This document shows positions 35,632 through 45,328 of a DNA stretch of 64,000 nucleotides, in pieces. Source of the DNA: Carboxylicivirga linearis (GTDB lineage: Bacteria > Bacteroidota > Bacteroidia > Bacteroidales > Marinilabiliaceae); NCBI RefSeq assembly GCF_018271995.1, contig NZ_JAGUCO010000001.1, positions 62,001 to 126,000 on the forward strand. Direction: 5' to 3'. The translations under genes and the position numbers were made by a program. The first letter of the stretch is position 1, and every line of letters starts with the position of its first letter. The notes beneath the pieces were generated by a model, which was given only the letters and a program-made list of their open reading frames with translations, had not been told where the DNA came from and did not search any database.

Positions 35632-37653
35632 TCAAAATAAATATTGGACTTGAAATTTTATTTCGGTGAGTTTGTTCCCCTTCACTTCCTGATACCCCGA
35701 ACTGATACTTTCTTTGTTGCGATACATGGTGTGAGATAAACGACACCAGATTCGAAGTCCTTTTATAGCTTTAACATTGGCGTTAATAATCACTTTTGCG
35801 CCTTGATATTGATAGGATGGAATGGTAAAAGCGTAAAGTACATCCGGCTCGTAAGAATAAATGCGACTGTTGTAATCGTCAATATCAAATAAAGTGTACC
35901 TGAAAGAAGCACCGACTTTCTTACCTCTCCATATTATATCTTGCAAAACCATCCAACCAGTAAAATTGTCATCTCCATTGTAAAACGAATGTTCTGTCTG
36001 TGTATGTAATTGCCATTGTTCATCAAGACTGAAATCATAATATAGACGCAGGCTTTTCTTTGTATAATCCGTGAGTTCATACATTGATGTTGTTTGGGAA
36101 GAGTTGATCTCTTTAGAGGTACTTTTAAACCGGATGTAAAAAGAATGTTGCCAGTTTACTTGATGATCGAGTTGAAGAAACCATTCAAAACCATTGGAAG
36201 GTGCGTATGCATTATATCGTAACCAGCTGTAATTAAATAAATCAGCATAGGCCTTTATGGTCCATCTGGCGATTGGCTTAAACTGAAAGGATGCGTAAAT
36301 TCCCGATTCACCTCCCGGGACCGATGATTCTGCAAAGGGTTGATTCATCAAAGCAGTGTATCCCCTACTGTATTTTCTATATGCCAAACTGGTTATGATA
36401 TCCGAACCTGGCTTGTAAGTTAATCCCTGATATACTCCCCAATCTTTATAATTCTGAAAAGCCAACTCACCAAATAGATTTAAGCGTCCTAAAAACACAG
36501 AAGGAGACATCCATATGGTTTCAAACTTCTTTCCTGAAAAGCGATATTTGTTTTTGAGGTGATTATCAGGTTGCCATTCTTTATCAATGTTCCATTGTGC
36601 ATAACCGGCGTCTATCGATAATAAATGATGAGTCCACTTTACGTTTGTACCCCAAATGGTTTCTCCGATTGCATGGCGATTGTTTAATTCTGATTGGGTT
36701 CGGTGATAGCCAGTTTCCTGAATAGAACTAATGGATTGTTCATCCAAAAGAGAATCGGCGTGTACGCTTCCGTCTATAGATTTATAGGATAAGAAGGGAG
36801 TGAATCGAAAATCATGAAAATCAAGTTCTGTTGTAATTCCTCTGAAAAAAGAAGATTCGTTTACCGAGGTATAGTTATTCACTCCTTTTGATCGCCTCCT
36901 TAGTTGTGCTGTTTCAGTTGATTTTGAAAAAGCCATATCCGTCCATATGCCTAAACCCTGTCCAAATGAAAGACGGTAATCGCCAATTACTACTTTTTTA
37001 ATGGTCTTATTGTTATTATTCCATTGAATAAAACCAGATGTAAAATCAGCTAATGGAACTCCATTTCCAAATGACGTCTCACCAGGATCTTTCTCTAGAG
37101 TATATCCTGCCAACCATTTGTCGCTTATATTAACACGCCCTTTTGTTAGCCATCGTATTTTACTTCCTGCATAAGCAGGAGGAATCGTATCGGATTTACT
37201 TAAATAACCTTCGGGTGTTTGTACCCATGTTTGCAATCTGCTTAACAAACGGTAGTTCGTATAATTCTTTCTCTTCTCATCAATTTCTCCAACTCTTACA
37301 AAGGGTAACATATGTTGCATGGTTTGCCTGTCCAGATCTTCAACAGCCTGAAGCTCGTAAATACCCATTATAGGACCATTGTTGTATTGATAAAAAAGGA
37401 TGTTCTCAATTTGAAAATCACTAAGGAAGAAAAGGGTTTCCAATTCTTCCTTGTTAGTATTGTTTAAATCAATTGGGTTTTGACTTAAGTTTATCAGGTC
37501 ATTTACCATTTCCTCATAATCAATGTCCATCTGTTGCTGTTCGGCTAATTGCTCAATCATATCGGCAATTAGTTTTCTAACTCCCTCCACGTCCTGAGCA
37601 TGAATTGTAGCAGCAATACTCAGTGTAATCACAAGTATTATTGCTCTTTTCAT
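35632..37653 (-). CDS. Outer-membrane protein with N-terminal helix-hairpin-helix (ComEA-like) domain
   Basis: A 673-residue protein. Signal peptide 1-19 (TIHAQ cleavage); about residues 50-120 contain helix-hairpin-helix units of ComEA type (DLNNTNKEELETLFFLSDFQ, then NGPIMGIYELQAVEDLD). The rest is rich in aromatic-ended beta strands ending LTEIKFQVQYLF, a typical outer-membrane barrel terminus. HHH motifs usually bind DNA non-specifically. The layout, a periplasmic HHH joined to a barrel, is seen in other Bacteroidota but not functionally defined. It overlaps the upstream PorV-like gene by 4 bp (ATGA). Confidence 0.85.
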   Translation of the reverse strand: MKRAIILVITLSIAATIHAQDVEGVRKLIADMIEQLAEQQQMDIDYEEMVNDLINLSQNPIDLNNTNKEELETLFFLSDFQIENILFYQYNNGPIMGIYELQAVEDLDRQTMQHMLPFVRVGEIDEKRKNYTNYRLLSRLQTWVQTPEGYLSKSDTIPPAYAGSKIRWLTKGRVNISDKWLAGYTLEKDPGETSFGNGVPLADFTSGFIQWNNNNKTIKKVVIGDYRLSFGQGLGIWTDMAFSKSTETAQLRRRSKGVNNYTSVNESSFFRGITTELDFHDFRFTPFLSYKSIDGSVHADSLLDEQSISSIQETGYHRTQSELNNRHAIGETIWGTNVKWTHHLLSIDAGYAQWNIDKEWQPDNHLKNKYRFSGKKFETIWMSPSVFLGRLNLFGELAFQNYKDWGVYQGLTYKPGSDIITSLAYRKYSRGYTALMNQPFAESSVPGGESGIYASFQFKPIARWTIKAYADLFNYSWLRYNAYAPSNGFEWFLQLDHQVNWQHSFYIRFKSTSKEINSSQTTSMYELTDYTKKSLRLYYDFSLDEQWQLHTQTEHSFYNGDDNFTGWMVLQDIIWRGKKVGASFRYTLFDIDDYNSRIYSYEPDVLYAFTIPSYQYQGAKVIINANVKAIKGLRIWCRLSHTMYRNKESISSGYQEVKGNKLTEIKFQVQYLF

Positions 37654-38480
37654 TTTGCTCTTTTGTTGAACGAGTACGAAATACCCGCAATTGAACTGAC
37701 ACCCAATAGTTGATGATACTTAAATGCAATGTCGATATTTAATCGTGTCCAATTAAAGCCTGAGCCAAAAGTAAATTCAACCGGCTCGCCTTTTATACCT
37801 GTTCTAAGGAAGAGAAAATCATTAATTGCCATTTCAACTGCACCTTTGAAAACAGGGGTGCGATTTAATTCCTTTTCAGCTTCCGTAAATACCTTAACCC
37901 ATTGTTCATTGGTCCACATTAAACCGATTAAAAATTGACTAGGTACATCAACATCAATATTACCATAATTTATTTTTGATTGCTCCATATTACTTATCAA
38001 AACAGCCATGTAAATTTCTGATGTTATTTTTTGTTGTAAACCAAAAGCTGAATAAAACGCAAGGCTTTCATCTGCTGTTTCTATATGATGAGTAATTAGG
38101 TTATACTGTAAAAAGGCAGAAGTAGAGTTTCCAAACTTTCTGCTGAAGGAAAAAAGATACCTGCTTAACAGACTTTTACTGTAGCCGCTTTGTAATACAC
38201 CACCTGAAATAACTCCAAAATTTCCTGAATAAAAACCAGAGATTGCGCGGGTACTTAATTCTTTGATATTAAATCGGGCCTGGTAAGAAGCTGCTAGTCC
38301 ACTGTGTTTTAGACTGCTTAAAGAGGCTGCATTATTAAAAACAGCCCAGTGTGAATGATCAATTGTTCTAACATCTGCTAAAGCTGTATTGACAGGTCCG
38401 TTAAATAGTAGATCCTGAGAAAAGAGAGAGCTGGCAACAAAACTTAAGATGCATATAAGGGTAGGAGAGCGATAATTCAT
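37650..38480 (-). CDS. PorV/PorQ-like outer-membrane beta-barrel protein
   Basis: A 276-residue protein with a signal peptide (1-21, SSLFSQ) followed by WAVFNNAASLSSLKHSGLAASYQARF, reminiscent of the FadL/PorV/PorQ opening in which an N-terminal plug follows 'NPA-S' type motifs. Regular beta strands follow and it ends GISYSFNKR. It probably inserts in the outer membrane. ATGA overlap with the HHH barrel gene makes the two a coupled pair, and the products may form one outer-membrane assembly (inference). Confidence 0.78.
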   Translation of the reverse strand: MNYRSPTLICILSFVASSLFSQDLLFNGPVNTALADVRTIDHSHWAVFNNAASLSSLKHSGLAASYQARFNIKELSTRAISGFYSGNFGVISGGVLQSGYSKSLLSRYLFSFSRKFGNSTSAFLQYNLITHHIETADESLAFYSAFGLQQKITSEIYMAVLISNMEQSKINYGNIDVDVPSQFLIGLMWTNEQWVKVFTEAEKELNRTPVFKGAVEMAINDFLFLRTGIKGEPVEFTFGSGFNWTRLNIDIAFKYHQLLGVSSIAGISYSFNKRAK

Positions 38481-38546
38481 AATACGGATTAGTTATCAGT
38501 ATTATAAATTTATTTATTAAAAAGCATTTTGCCAAAATAAAACATA

Positions 38547-38573
38547 AAAAAAGCCATTTCATTATGAAACGGC
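38547..38573 (-). terminator. Intrinsic terminator of purE
   Basis: On the minus strand a 9-bp stem (arms 38553-38561 and 38565-38573, one mismatch, 3-nt loop) is followed by T7 (plus-strand A run at 38546-38552). It lies 23 bp after the purE stop. Confidence 0.8.
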
Positions 38574-38596
38574 CTCAACAGAACTGTAAAGTCTTC

Positions 38597-39103
38597 TTAA
38601 TTAGTCTTAAACTTATATTTTACCTCAGCAAGATCTTGGTTAGCCTTAACAATTTTGTCTTTTAAACTGTCTTTAAAAGCAGCCACTTTTTCAGCCAATG
38701 CGGCATCACCGGTTGCAATAATTTGTGCAGCTAAAATTCCTGCATTCTGGGCTCCATTAATGCCAACTGTAGCAACAGGAATTCCCGGAGGCATTTGTAC
38801 AATGGCTAATAATGCATCTAAGCCATCAAGACTTGCATTAATGGGTACCCCTATAACAGGAATTTTTACCATAGAAGCAATTACTCCAGGCAAATGAGCA
38901 GCCATACCTGCTGCTGCAATAATAACTTTTACCCCTCTGTCTTCAGCATTCTTCGCAAATTCCTCAACCTGAGCCGGTGTTCTGTGGGCCGACAAGGCAT
39001 TAATTTCAAAAGGAATTTCAAGATCATTCAAAAAGTCGGCAGCTTTTTTCATCACTGGTAAATCAGATGTGCTACCCATAATAATGCTCACTTTTGGTTG
39101 CAT
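38597..39103 (-). CDS. purE: N5-carboxyaminoimidazole ribonucleotide mutase
   Basis: Class I PurE converts N5-CAIR to CAIR in purine synthesis. The 168-residue protein shows the signature IIMGSTSDLPVMKKAADFL, ALSAHRTP (catalytic His), AAAGMAAHLPGVIAS and PVIGVPI, and QMPPGIPVATVGI. Length matches the family (about 165). Monocistronic on the minus strand and divergent from hpt. Confidence 0.96.
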   Translation of the reverse strand: MQPKVSIIMGSTSDLPVMKKAADFLNDLEIPFEINALSAHRTPAQVEEFAKNAEDRGVKVIIAAAGMAAHLPGVIASMVKIPVIGVPINASLDGLDALLAIVQMPPGIPVATVGINGAQNAGILAAQIIATGDAALAEKVAAFKDSLKDKIVKANQDLAEVKYKFKTN

Positions 39104-39207
39104 GTCAAATGGTTTAAATGAATTAATTTATTAGTGGTAAGAAACCAAAATATTTCACAAAAATACATAACAACAAACTAAATGCATGTGTTTAAGTATA
39201 TTTTTTA

Positions 39208-39215
39208 TAATTTTG
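39208..39215 (+). promoter_or_regulatory. -7 box (TAATTTTG) before hpt
   Basis: Exact TAnnTTTG match 98 bp upstream of the hpt ATG and 19 bp before a strong hairpin. It predicts a transcript start near 39222, so the hairpin lies in the leader. The -33 region is not clear. Confidence 0.45.
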
Positions 39216-39233
39216 CAGCTTAAAACCTAAAAT

Positions 39234-39285
39234 AACCTCTTTTAAGGCGCTTAACGTCTCTTTAAAAGAGGTTTGTGTTTTTTTT
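39234..39285 (+). promoter_or_regulatory. Attenuator-like hairpin in the hpt leader
   Basis: Perfect 12-bp stem AACCTCTTTTAA (39234-39245) with TTAAAAGAGGTT (39262-39273), 16-nt loop, then TGTG and a run of eight T residues. It has the form of an intrinsic terminator, yet lies between the predicted promoter and the hpt start, with no plus-strand gene upstream. A conditional terminator controlling hpt-adk is the simplest reading. Confidence 0.6.
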
Positions 39286-39312
39286 GAGGCATAAATAAAA
39301 ATTACAAAAAAA

Positions 39313-39849
39313 ATGGAACGAGTTAAGGTATTAGATAAGGAGTTTGAATTAACAATTTCCGAAGAAAATATTTTAAAAGCAGTTGATGATGTAGCCAACC
39401 GCATTAACCGTGATTTGGAAGGAAAGAATCCTTTGATGCTTTGTGTCCTGAATGGTTCTTTTATGTTTGCCTCAGATCTAATGAAACGTATTACTATCCC
39501 TTGCGAAATTAGCTTTGTGAAGCTCTCCTCCTATCAAGGTACTGGTTCGTCGGGTAAAGTTAAAGAGTTGATTGGCCTGAATGAAGATATTGAAGGTCGC
39601 ACTGTTGTGTTGCTTGAAGATATTGTTGACACAGGACTAACAATTTGCAATACAATTGATCAGGTGAAGGCATTAGGGCCGGCTGACGTACGTGTAGCTA
39701 CCATGCTTTTTAAACCTGATGCTTGTAAAAAAGACGTAACATTAGAATATGTTGGAATGAGTATTCCTAATGATTTTATTGTGGGCTATGGTTTAGACTA
39801 TGATGGTTACGGACGTAACCTTAGGAATATCTATACGTTGGTGGAGTAA
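39313..39849 (+). CDS. hpt: Hypoxanthine phosphoribosyltransferase
   Basis: Salvages hypoxanthine (and often guanine) to IMP/GMP with PRPP. The 178-residue type I PRTase contains the substrate loop FVKLSSYQGTGSSG, the PRPP motif VVLLEDIVDTGLT and the C-terminal FIVGYGLDYDGYGRNL. Family-typical length. adk follows after 24 bp, giving a small purine-nucleotide operon, with an attenuator-like leader upstream. Confidence 0.95.
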   Translation: MERVKVLDKEFELTISEENILKAVDDVANRINRDLEGKNPLMLCVLNGSFMFASDLMKRITIPCEISFVKLSSYQGTGSSGKVKELIGLNEDIEGRTVVLLEDIVDTGLTICNTIDQVKALGPADVRVATMLFKPDACKKDVTLEYVGMSIPNDFIVGYGLDYDGYGRNLRNIYTLVE

Positions 39850-39873
39850 TAATAATTAATCAAGTATCAAAAC

Positions 39874-40458
39874 ATGCTTAATGTTGTAATCTTTGGACCT
39901 CCTGGATCGGGGAAAGGGACTCAAGGGGTAAAAATTGCTGAGAAGTACGATTTAGAACACATTTCTACAGGGGATTTACTTAGAAATGCAATTCATAATA
40001 ACACTAGCGAAGGTGTTATTGCAAAAAGTTTCATTGATAAAGGGGAGTTAGTTCCTGATGAAACTATTATTGATATGTTAGACAGTTTTATCGAAAAGCT
40101 ACCTGCTCATAAAGGAATTCTTTTTGATGGTTATCCAAGAACAGTAGCACAGGCAAAAGCTTTAACTACTCTAATGGATGGTCATGGTAAAACCATTTCT
40201 ACTTTGCTTAATCTGGAAGTTGATGATAACGAGCTGGTTCAGCGTTTGGTAGAAAGAGGAAAAACTTCAGGGCGTTCTGATGATAACGAAGCTACCATTA
40301 GAAAACGTCTTGAGATTTATCACGATCAAACATATCATGTAATTGATTATTATAAAGATAAAGGTCTTTATAGTTCTGTGAAAGGAACCGGTGATATCGA
40401 AGAGATTTTTGGAGATATTTGCTCGGTTATTGATGAAAAAGCAGAAGCTAAGGCTTAA
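39874..40458 (+). CDS. adk: Adenylate kinase
   Basis: Interconverts AMP, ADP and ATP. The 194-residue short form: P-loop GPPGSGKGTQ (8-17), AMP-binding HISTGDLLRNAI and LFDGYPRTVAQA, and a short LID (ERGKTSGRSDDNEATIRKRL) without the zinc-binding Cys of long adenylate kinases. Second gene of the hpt-adk operon, followed by a perfect 12-bp terminator hairpin. Confidence 0.96.
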   Translation: MLNVVIFGPPGSGKGTQGVKIAEKYDLEHISTGDLLRNAIHNNTSEGVIAKSFIDKGELVPDETIIDMLDSFIEKLPAHKGILFDGYPRTVAQAKALTTLMDGHGKTISTLLNLEVDDNELVQRLVERGKTSGRSDDNEATIRKRLEIYHDQTYHVIDYYKDKGLYSSVKGTGDIEEIFGDICSVIDEKAEAKA

Positions 40459-40477
40459 CAATACTAATATATTCTGA

Positions 40478-40521
40478 AGCCACGGTAATCTTTCGTATTA
40501 CCGTGGCTTATTGTATTTTTG
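40478..40521 (+). terminator. adk terminator hairpin with overlapping obgE -7 box
   Basis: Perfect 12-bp stem AGCCACGGTAAT (40478-40489) with ATTACCGTGGCT (40497-40508), 7-nt loop. It is followed at 40514-40521 by TATTTTTG, which serves as both U-rich tail and exact -7 promoter box for obgE (ATG 40540). Terminator confidence is high; promoter use is inferred. Confidence 0.8.
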
Positions 40522-40539
40522 CACCTATAAATAAATGTT

Positions 40540-41538
40540 ATGGCTGGATCCAATTTTGTTGATTACGTTAAAATATTCTGCCGCTCAGGAAAAGGTGGAG
40601 CAGGATCAGCGCACTTGCGTCGTGAGAAATTTGTTGCCATGGGAGGACCCGATGGCGGGGATGGCGGACGTGGTGGCCATGTCATTGTTACGGGTAATAG
40701 AAATACATGGACCTTACTTCATTTAAAATATAAGCGTCATATTTTTGCCGGTCATGGCGGATCTGGTGGAAAACAAGGTTCATCAGGTGCCGATGGTGAA
40801 GATAGATATATTGAAGTTCCATTGGGTACCGTTGCTAAAGATGCTGAAACGGGCGAAATTCTTTTCGAGATTACAGAGCACGATCAGCAAGAGATATTGG
40901 TGAAAGGAGGCCGTGGTGGTTTAGGAAATATGCATTTTAAATCATCTACCAATCAAACACCACGTTATGCTCAGCCTGGTGAAGATGCTGTTGAGAGAGC
41001 TGCTATACTTGAGTTGAAGGTGTTAGCAGATGTTGGATTAGTTGGTTTTCCAAATGCCGGTAAGTCAACACTTTTATCGGTTGTTTCTGCTGCCAAACCC
41101 GAAATTGCAGATTATCCTTTTACTACCTTAATACCTAATTTAGGTATTGTTTCTTATCGCGAGAATCATTCCTTTTGTATGGCTGATATTCCAGGTATTA
41201 TTGAAGGGGCCAGCGAAGGGAAAGGAATAGGCTTGCGTTTTCTTCGACATATCGAAAGAAATTCCATCTTACTGTTTCTTGTGCCAGCCGATGCTGAAGA
41301 TATCAGAAAAGAATATGAAATTCTGTTGAACGAACTTCGACAGTATAATCCTGAGTTACTTGATAAATCACGTTTGCTTGCTGTATCAAAATCCGATATG
41401 CTGGATGATGAGCTGATAGAAGAAATTAAACAAGATCTTCCTGACATACCTTCTATTTTTATATCTTCGGTGGCCCAGCAAGGTATCACCGAATTGAAGG
41501 ATATGATATGGAAGGAACTAATGAACGCCAACAAGTAA
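40540..41538 (+). CDS. obgE: Obg family GTPase
   Basis: Ribosome-associated GTPase needed for 50S assembly and stress control. The 332-residue protein has the glycine-rich Obg fold (1-158, [30 protein letters not shown]) and a G domain with G1 [10 protein letters not shown]3 DIPG and G4 SKSD. The extra C-terminal OCT domain is absent, as usual in Bacteroidota. The 3' end overlaps the MutS-like gene by 31 bp. Confidence 0.95.
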   Translation: MAGSNFVDYVKIFCRSGKGGAGSAHLRREKFVAMGGPDGGDGGRGGHVIVTGNRNTWTLLHLKYKRHIFAGHGGSGGKQGSSGADGEDRYIEVPLGTVAKDAETGEILFEITEHDQQEILVKGGRGGLGNMHFKSSTNQTPRYAQPGEDAVERAAILELKVLADVGLVGFPNAGKSTLLSVVSAAKPEIADYPFTTLIPNLGIVSYRENHSFCMADIPGIIEGASEGKGIGLRFLRHIERNSILLFLVPADAEDIRKEYEILLNELRQYNPELLDKSRLLAVSKSDMLDDELIEEIKQDLPDIPSIFISSVAQQGITELKDMIWKELMNANK

Positions 41539-43322
41539 CTAAACGATATAAAGATTTACGGCAATTAAGGCAACAAAGACTATCGCATATTAAAAGGCAA
41601 AGTAATTTTGTTGCCTTGCTGCGATTGGTTTTGTTTGTTTCTGCTTTTGCTATCCCTTTTGTATTTTTCCAAAGTTGGAGCCTGTCATTCTTTCTTGTTT
41701 TTGGAATTCTCTTTACACTTTTTCTGTTTTCAGTTTACCTGGCTTTCCGTTTGGGGCAGCAGAAGAAAGAAAATCAAACCTATTTAGATCTATATGACAA
41801 AGAGCTTAGGATTATTAATTGGGAATGGACTGATGAACCAGATGGTGCGGAATATATAAATCCCGAGCATGATTTTTCACATGATCTTGATTTGTTTGGA
41901 AAAGGTTCGATATACCAATATATCAATAGGTCTGCAACCAAAGGAGGTCGCCAAAAGCTGGCTGAAAAGCTTAATTCTATCTCCTTAAATAAAGAAGAAA
42001 TCCTGAAGAAGCAAGAAGCCATTAAAGAACTGGCTGGGAATACTGAATTTAGGGAGGCGTTTTTTGTAAGGGCAAAACTGGTAGAGGAAAGTAGAAAAAC
42101 AAAAAAAGATTTCGATCTTCAGAATCAACCTATTTTGGACTTTGTTTCAGGCTTTCTTAAATATGTCATTCAGGCTTTCCCAATCATCACGGTATTGATA
42201 ATCTCATTAGCTGTGTTGGATTTTATTCCTTCATCTTCAGTGCTTATTTGGTTCTTTGTCGGTTTAGGTGTAACCGGTCAATACTTTAGAAGGGTAAATA
42301 GGGTTCATAGTGAGATCACAACTCTTGGCGGATATTTAAATAATTATTCATCGCTCATTAAGTTGTTTGAGAACTATCAAACAGATTCGGAATACTTAGC
42401 CGGTTTGCAGCAGCAATTAAAAACAAAAGGTAAATCAGCCAGCGATACAGTTAAAGGTTTGAGTAAGGCTATTCAGTTTATCGATCAACGACTAAATATG
42501 TTAATGGGGGCCATATTAAATGGATTCTTTTTGTGGGATTTAATCGGCTGTTTAACTTTGCAAAAATGGTATAAGAACTATGGTTCAAGGCTAATAGTTT
42601 GGATTGATGCACTAACAGAGGTAGAGGCTTTAAATAGTTTTGCCACGTTTGCATATAATCACCCAGAAGCAATTTGGCCTGAAGTTTCTTCTAAAGTAAT
42701 ATTAAATGCTGCCGATTTAGGGCATCCGTTAATTCCTCAAAAAGAAAGGGTTTGTAATGATTTCTCCATTGATGATGATCATCGGATTTGTGTGGTGACA
42801 GGAGCTAACATGGCAGGTAAAAGTACCTTCTTGCGTACTGTTGGTGTTAACATGGTTTTAGCGGCAAACGGATGTAAGGTAACTGCCGGTGAGTTTGTTT
42901 ACAAGCCCATGACATTCATAACGAATATGCGTGCAATTGACAATCTGTTAAAGCATGAATCCTATTTCTTTGCTGAATTAAGTCGATTGCAAATGATTGT
43001 TGAAAGACTGAAAGAAAAAGGTGAGTTATTTTTTATTTTAGATGAAATTTTAAAAGGCACCAACTCGCATGATAAAACACAAGGGTCGATTGCTTTGATT
43101 AAACAATTACTGAAGCTAAACGGAAGTGGTATTGTGGCAACGCATGATTTGGAATTGGGAGAATTACAAAGTCAACATCCTGGAGAAATTTTCAACAACT
43201 GCTTCGAAGTATCTTTTGAACATGATGGACTTCAGTTTGATTATAAGCTAAGAAACGGCGTAACACAAAGTCATAACGCTTCTTTTTTGATGCGTAAAAT
43301 GGGCTTGATACCAAATGATTGA
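41508..43322 (+). CDS. Membrane-anchored MutS-family ATPase
   Basis: A 604-residue protein. The C-terminal MutS ATPase core is clear: Walker [10 protein letters not shown] (about 431-439), Walker [17 protein letters not shown] (about 507) and a final [10 protein letters not shown]. The N-terminal mismatch-recognition domains are missing; instead there are two membrane helices at about 33-80 and another hydrophobic pair at about 217-258. This is the short membrane MutS homologue found in Bacteroidota; no mismatch-repair role is established. The start lies inside obgE (31-bp overlap), so translation is coupled. Confidence 0.88.
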   Translation: MEGTNERQQVTKRYKDLRQLRQQRLSHIKRQSNFVALLRLVLFVSAFAIPFVFFQSWSLSFFLVFGILFTLFLFSVYLAFRLGQQKKENQTYLDLYDKELRIINWEWTDEPDGAEYINPEHDFSHDLDLFGKGSIYQYINRSATKGGRQKLAEKLNSISLNKEEILKKQEAIKELAGNTEFREAFFVRAKLVEESRKTKKDFDLQNQPILDFVSGFLKYVIQAFPIITVLIISLAVLDFIPSSSVLIWFFVGLGVTGQYFRRVNRVHSEITTLGGYLNNYSSLIKLFENYQTDSEYLAGLQQQLKTKGKSASDTVKGLSKAIQFIDQRLNMLMGAILNGFFLWDLIGCLTLQKWYKNYGSRLIVWIDALTEVEALNSFATFAYNHPEAIWPEVSSKVILNAADLGHPLIPQKERVCNDFSIDDDHRICVVTGANMAGKSTFLRTVGVNMVLAANGCKVTAGEFVYKPMTFITNMRAIDNLLKHESYFFAELSRLQMIVERLKEKGELFFILDEILKGTNSHDKTQGSIALIKQLLKLNGSGIVATHDLELGELQSQHPGEIFNNCFEVSFEHDGLQFDYKLRNGVTQSHNASFLMRKMGLIPND

Positions 43323-43391
43323 GTCTGTCTTTTAATGGAAATAGAAGCTTGATTGTTGATAAACAAATTATCAAACTTTTCTTGAAATAAT

Positions 43392-43399
43392 TATATTTG
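43392..43399 (+). promoter_or_regulatory. -7 box (TATATTTG) before parE
   Basis: Exact TAnnTTTG match 57 bp upstream of the parE ATG; no -33 box at standard spacing. Confidence 0.4.
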
Positions 43400-43455
43400 G
43401 AAGGTTTTTCATTCGGTTGGACCATTTTTCCAAATTTTTAAAGGAGTAAGCGCGT

Positions 43456-45327
43456 ATGCAGAGTAGTCAAAATACACAGAACTATTCAGAAGATGCTATT
43501 AGGACGCTGGATTGGAAGGAGCATATCCGTAAGCGTCCTGGTATGTACATTGGTAAATTAGGTGACGGTACATTTGCCGACGATGGTATTTATGTGTTAC
43601 TGAAAGAGGTAATGGATAATTCCATTGATGAATTTATGATGGGTAACGGAAAGAAAATTGAAGTTACACTAAGTGAAGATGGAAGAGTTACCGTACGTGA
43701 TTTTGGTCGCGGAATTCCATTGGGTAAGGTAATAGATGTTGCCTCAAAAATGAACACTGGTGCCAAGTACGATTCAAAGGCGTTTAAGAAATCAGTAGGT
43801 TTGAACGGGGTAGGTATTAAAGCGGTTAATGCTTTGAGTACCATGTTTAATGTTCAGGCGTATCGCGATGGCCAGACCAAGCGGGTGGAATTTTGTCGTG
43901 GTGAAGTAGTCACCGATCATGAAATCACGATGTCTCCTGATAAAAACGGAACTTTTATTGAATTTACTCCTGATACAACCATTTTTGAAAATTATAAGTT
44001 CCAGGAAGAATACATCGAAACGCTTCTTAAAAATTATACCTATCTGAACAAAGGGCTGGCTATTGTTTTCAATGGTAGGGTATTTCAGAGTAAAAACGGA
44101 TTGCTCGACTTGTTGAATGAAAACATGGACTCCGAACCATTGTATCCTGTTATTCAACTGGCTGATGAAGATTTAGAAATTGCGATCACGCATGGTAATC
44201 AATATGGTGAAGAATATTACACTTTCGTAAATGGTCAGCACACTACTCAGGGAGGTACTCATCTGATTGCTTTTAGAGAAGCTTATGTAAAAACCATTCG
44301 CGAATTTTATAATAAAAACTTTGATGTTTCTGATATCAGGACAGGCATAATTGCTGCTATCAGTATTAAAATAGAAGAGCCCGTTTTTGAGTCTCAGACC
44401 AAAACCAAACTGGGTTCAAAAGATATGGGACCGGAAGGGCCATCGGTGCGTAACTACGTACTGGATATGATAACCGAAAAACTGGATAACTTTTTGCACA
44501 AAAATGCAGATAGTGCTGATATCCTGCACAAGAAAATTCTTGAATCGGAGAAAGAGCGAAAAGCTATTTCAGGTATCAAAAAACTGGCACGTGATCGTGC
44601 TAAAAAAGTAAGTCTTCATAATAAAAAACTTCGCGATTGTCGTACCCACTATACATCAAACAAAGAAGAAAAATTAGATAGTTCGATCTTTATCACTGAG
44701 GGAGATTCTGCTAGTGGATCAATCACTAAAGCTCGAAACGTTAATTCTCAGGCTGTATTTAGTTTGAAAGGAAAACCATTAAACAGCTATGGTTTAACGC
44801 GTAAGGTGGTGTATGAAAACGAGGAATTTAACCTGCTTCAGGCAGCCTTGGATATTGAAGATGGTTTGGAAACATTGCGATACAACCATGTTATTATTGC
44901 AACCGATGCCGATGTGGATGGAATGCACATCCGCTTATTGTTACTAACCTTCTTTTTGCAATTCTTTCCTGAGTTGGTGAAAAACGGGCATTTGTACATA
45001 TTGCAAACGCCGTTGTTCAGGGTGCGCAACAAAAAGAAAACGTATTACTGCTATTCAGAAGAAGAGCGGGATCAGGCGGTAAAAAAGGTGGGAGCAAAAC
45101 CTGAGATAACCCGATTTAAAGGGCTGGGTGAAATTTCGCCTGACGAGTTTAAACATTTTATTGGTAAAGATATTCGATTGGAACAGGTGCGATTGAAAAA
45201 AGACGTACCGGTAAAGGATCTGTTATCATTTTATATGGGTAAAAACACACCCGATCGCCAGGATTTTATTATCGATAATCTGGTGATTGAAGAAGATTTG
45301 GTTAAAGAAATAGAAGCGATTAAGTAG
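43456..45327 (+). CDS. parE: DNA topoisomerase IV subunit B
   Basis: ATPase subunit that, with ParC, separates replicated chromosomes. The 623-residue GHKL/Toprim protein shows [42 protein letters not shown], then Toprim [11 protein letters not shown] and [11 protein letters not shown], ending with the GEISPDEFK region. parC starts 2 bp after its stop, which identifies it as ParE rather than GyrB. Confidence 0.93.
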   Translation: MQSSQNTQNYSEDAIRTLDWKEHIRKRPGMYIGKLGDGTFADDGIYVLLKEVMDNSIDEFMMGNGKKIEVTLSEDGRVTVRDFGRGIPLGKVIDVASKMNTGAKYDSKAFKKSVGLNGVGIKAVNALSTMFNVQAYRDGQTKRVEFCRGEVVTDHEITMSPDKNGTFIEFTPDTTIFENYKFQEEYIETLLKNYTYLNKGLAIVFNGRVFQSKNGLLDLLNENMDSEPLYPVIQLADEDLEIAITHGNQYGEEYYTFVNGQHTTQGGTHLIAFREAYVKTIREFYNKNFDVSDIRTGIIAAISIKIEEPVFESQTKTKLGSKDMGPEGPSVRNYVLDMITEKLDNFLHKNADSADILHKKILESEKERKAISGIKKLARDRAKKVSLHNKKLRDCRTHYTSNKEEKLDSSIFITEGDSASGSITKARNVNSQAVFSLKGKPLNSYGLTRKVVYENEEFNLLQAALDIEDGLETLRYNHVIIATDADVDGMHIRLLLLTFFLQFFPELVKNGHLYILQTPLFRVRNKKKTYYCYSEEERDQAVKKVGAKPEITRFKGLGEISPDEFKHFIGKDIRLEQVRLKKDVPVKDLLSFYMGKNTPDRQDFIIDNLVIEEDLVKEIEAIK

Positions 45328-45328
45328 C

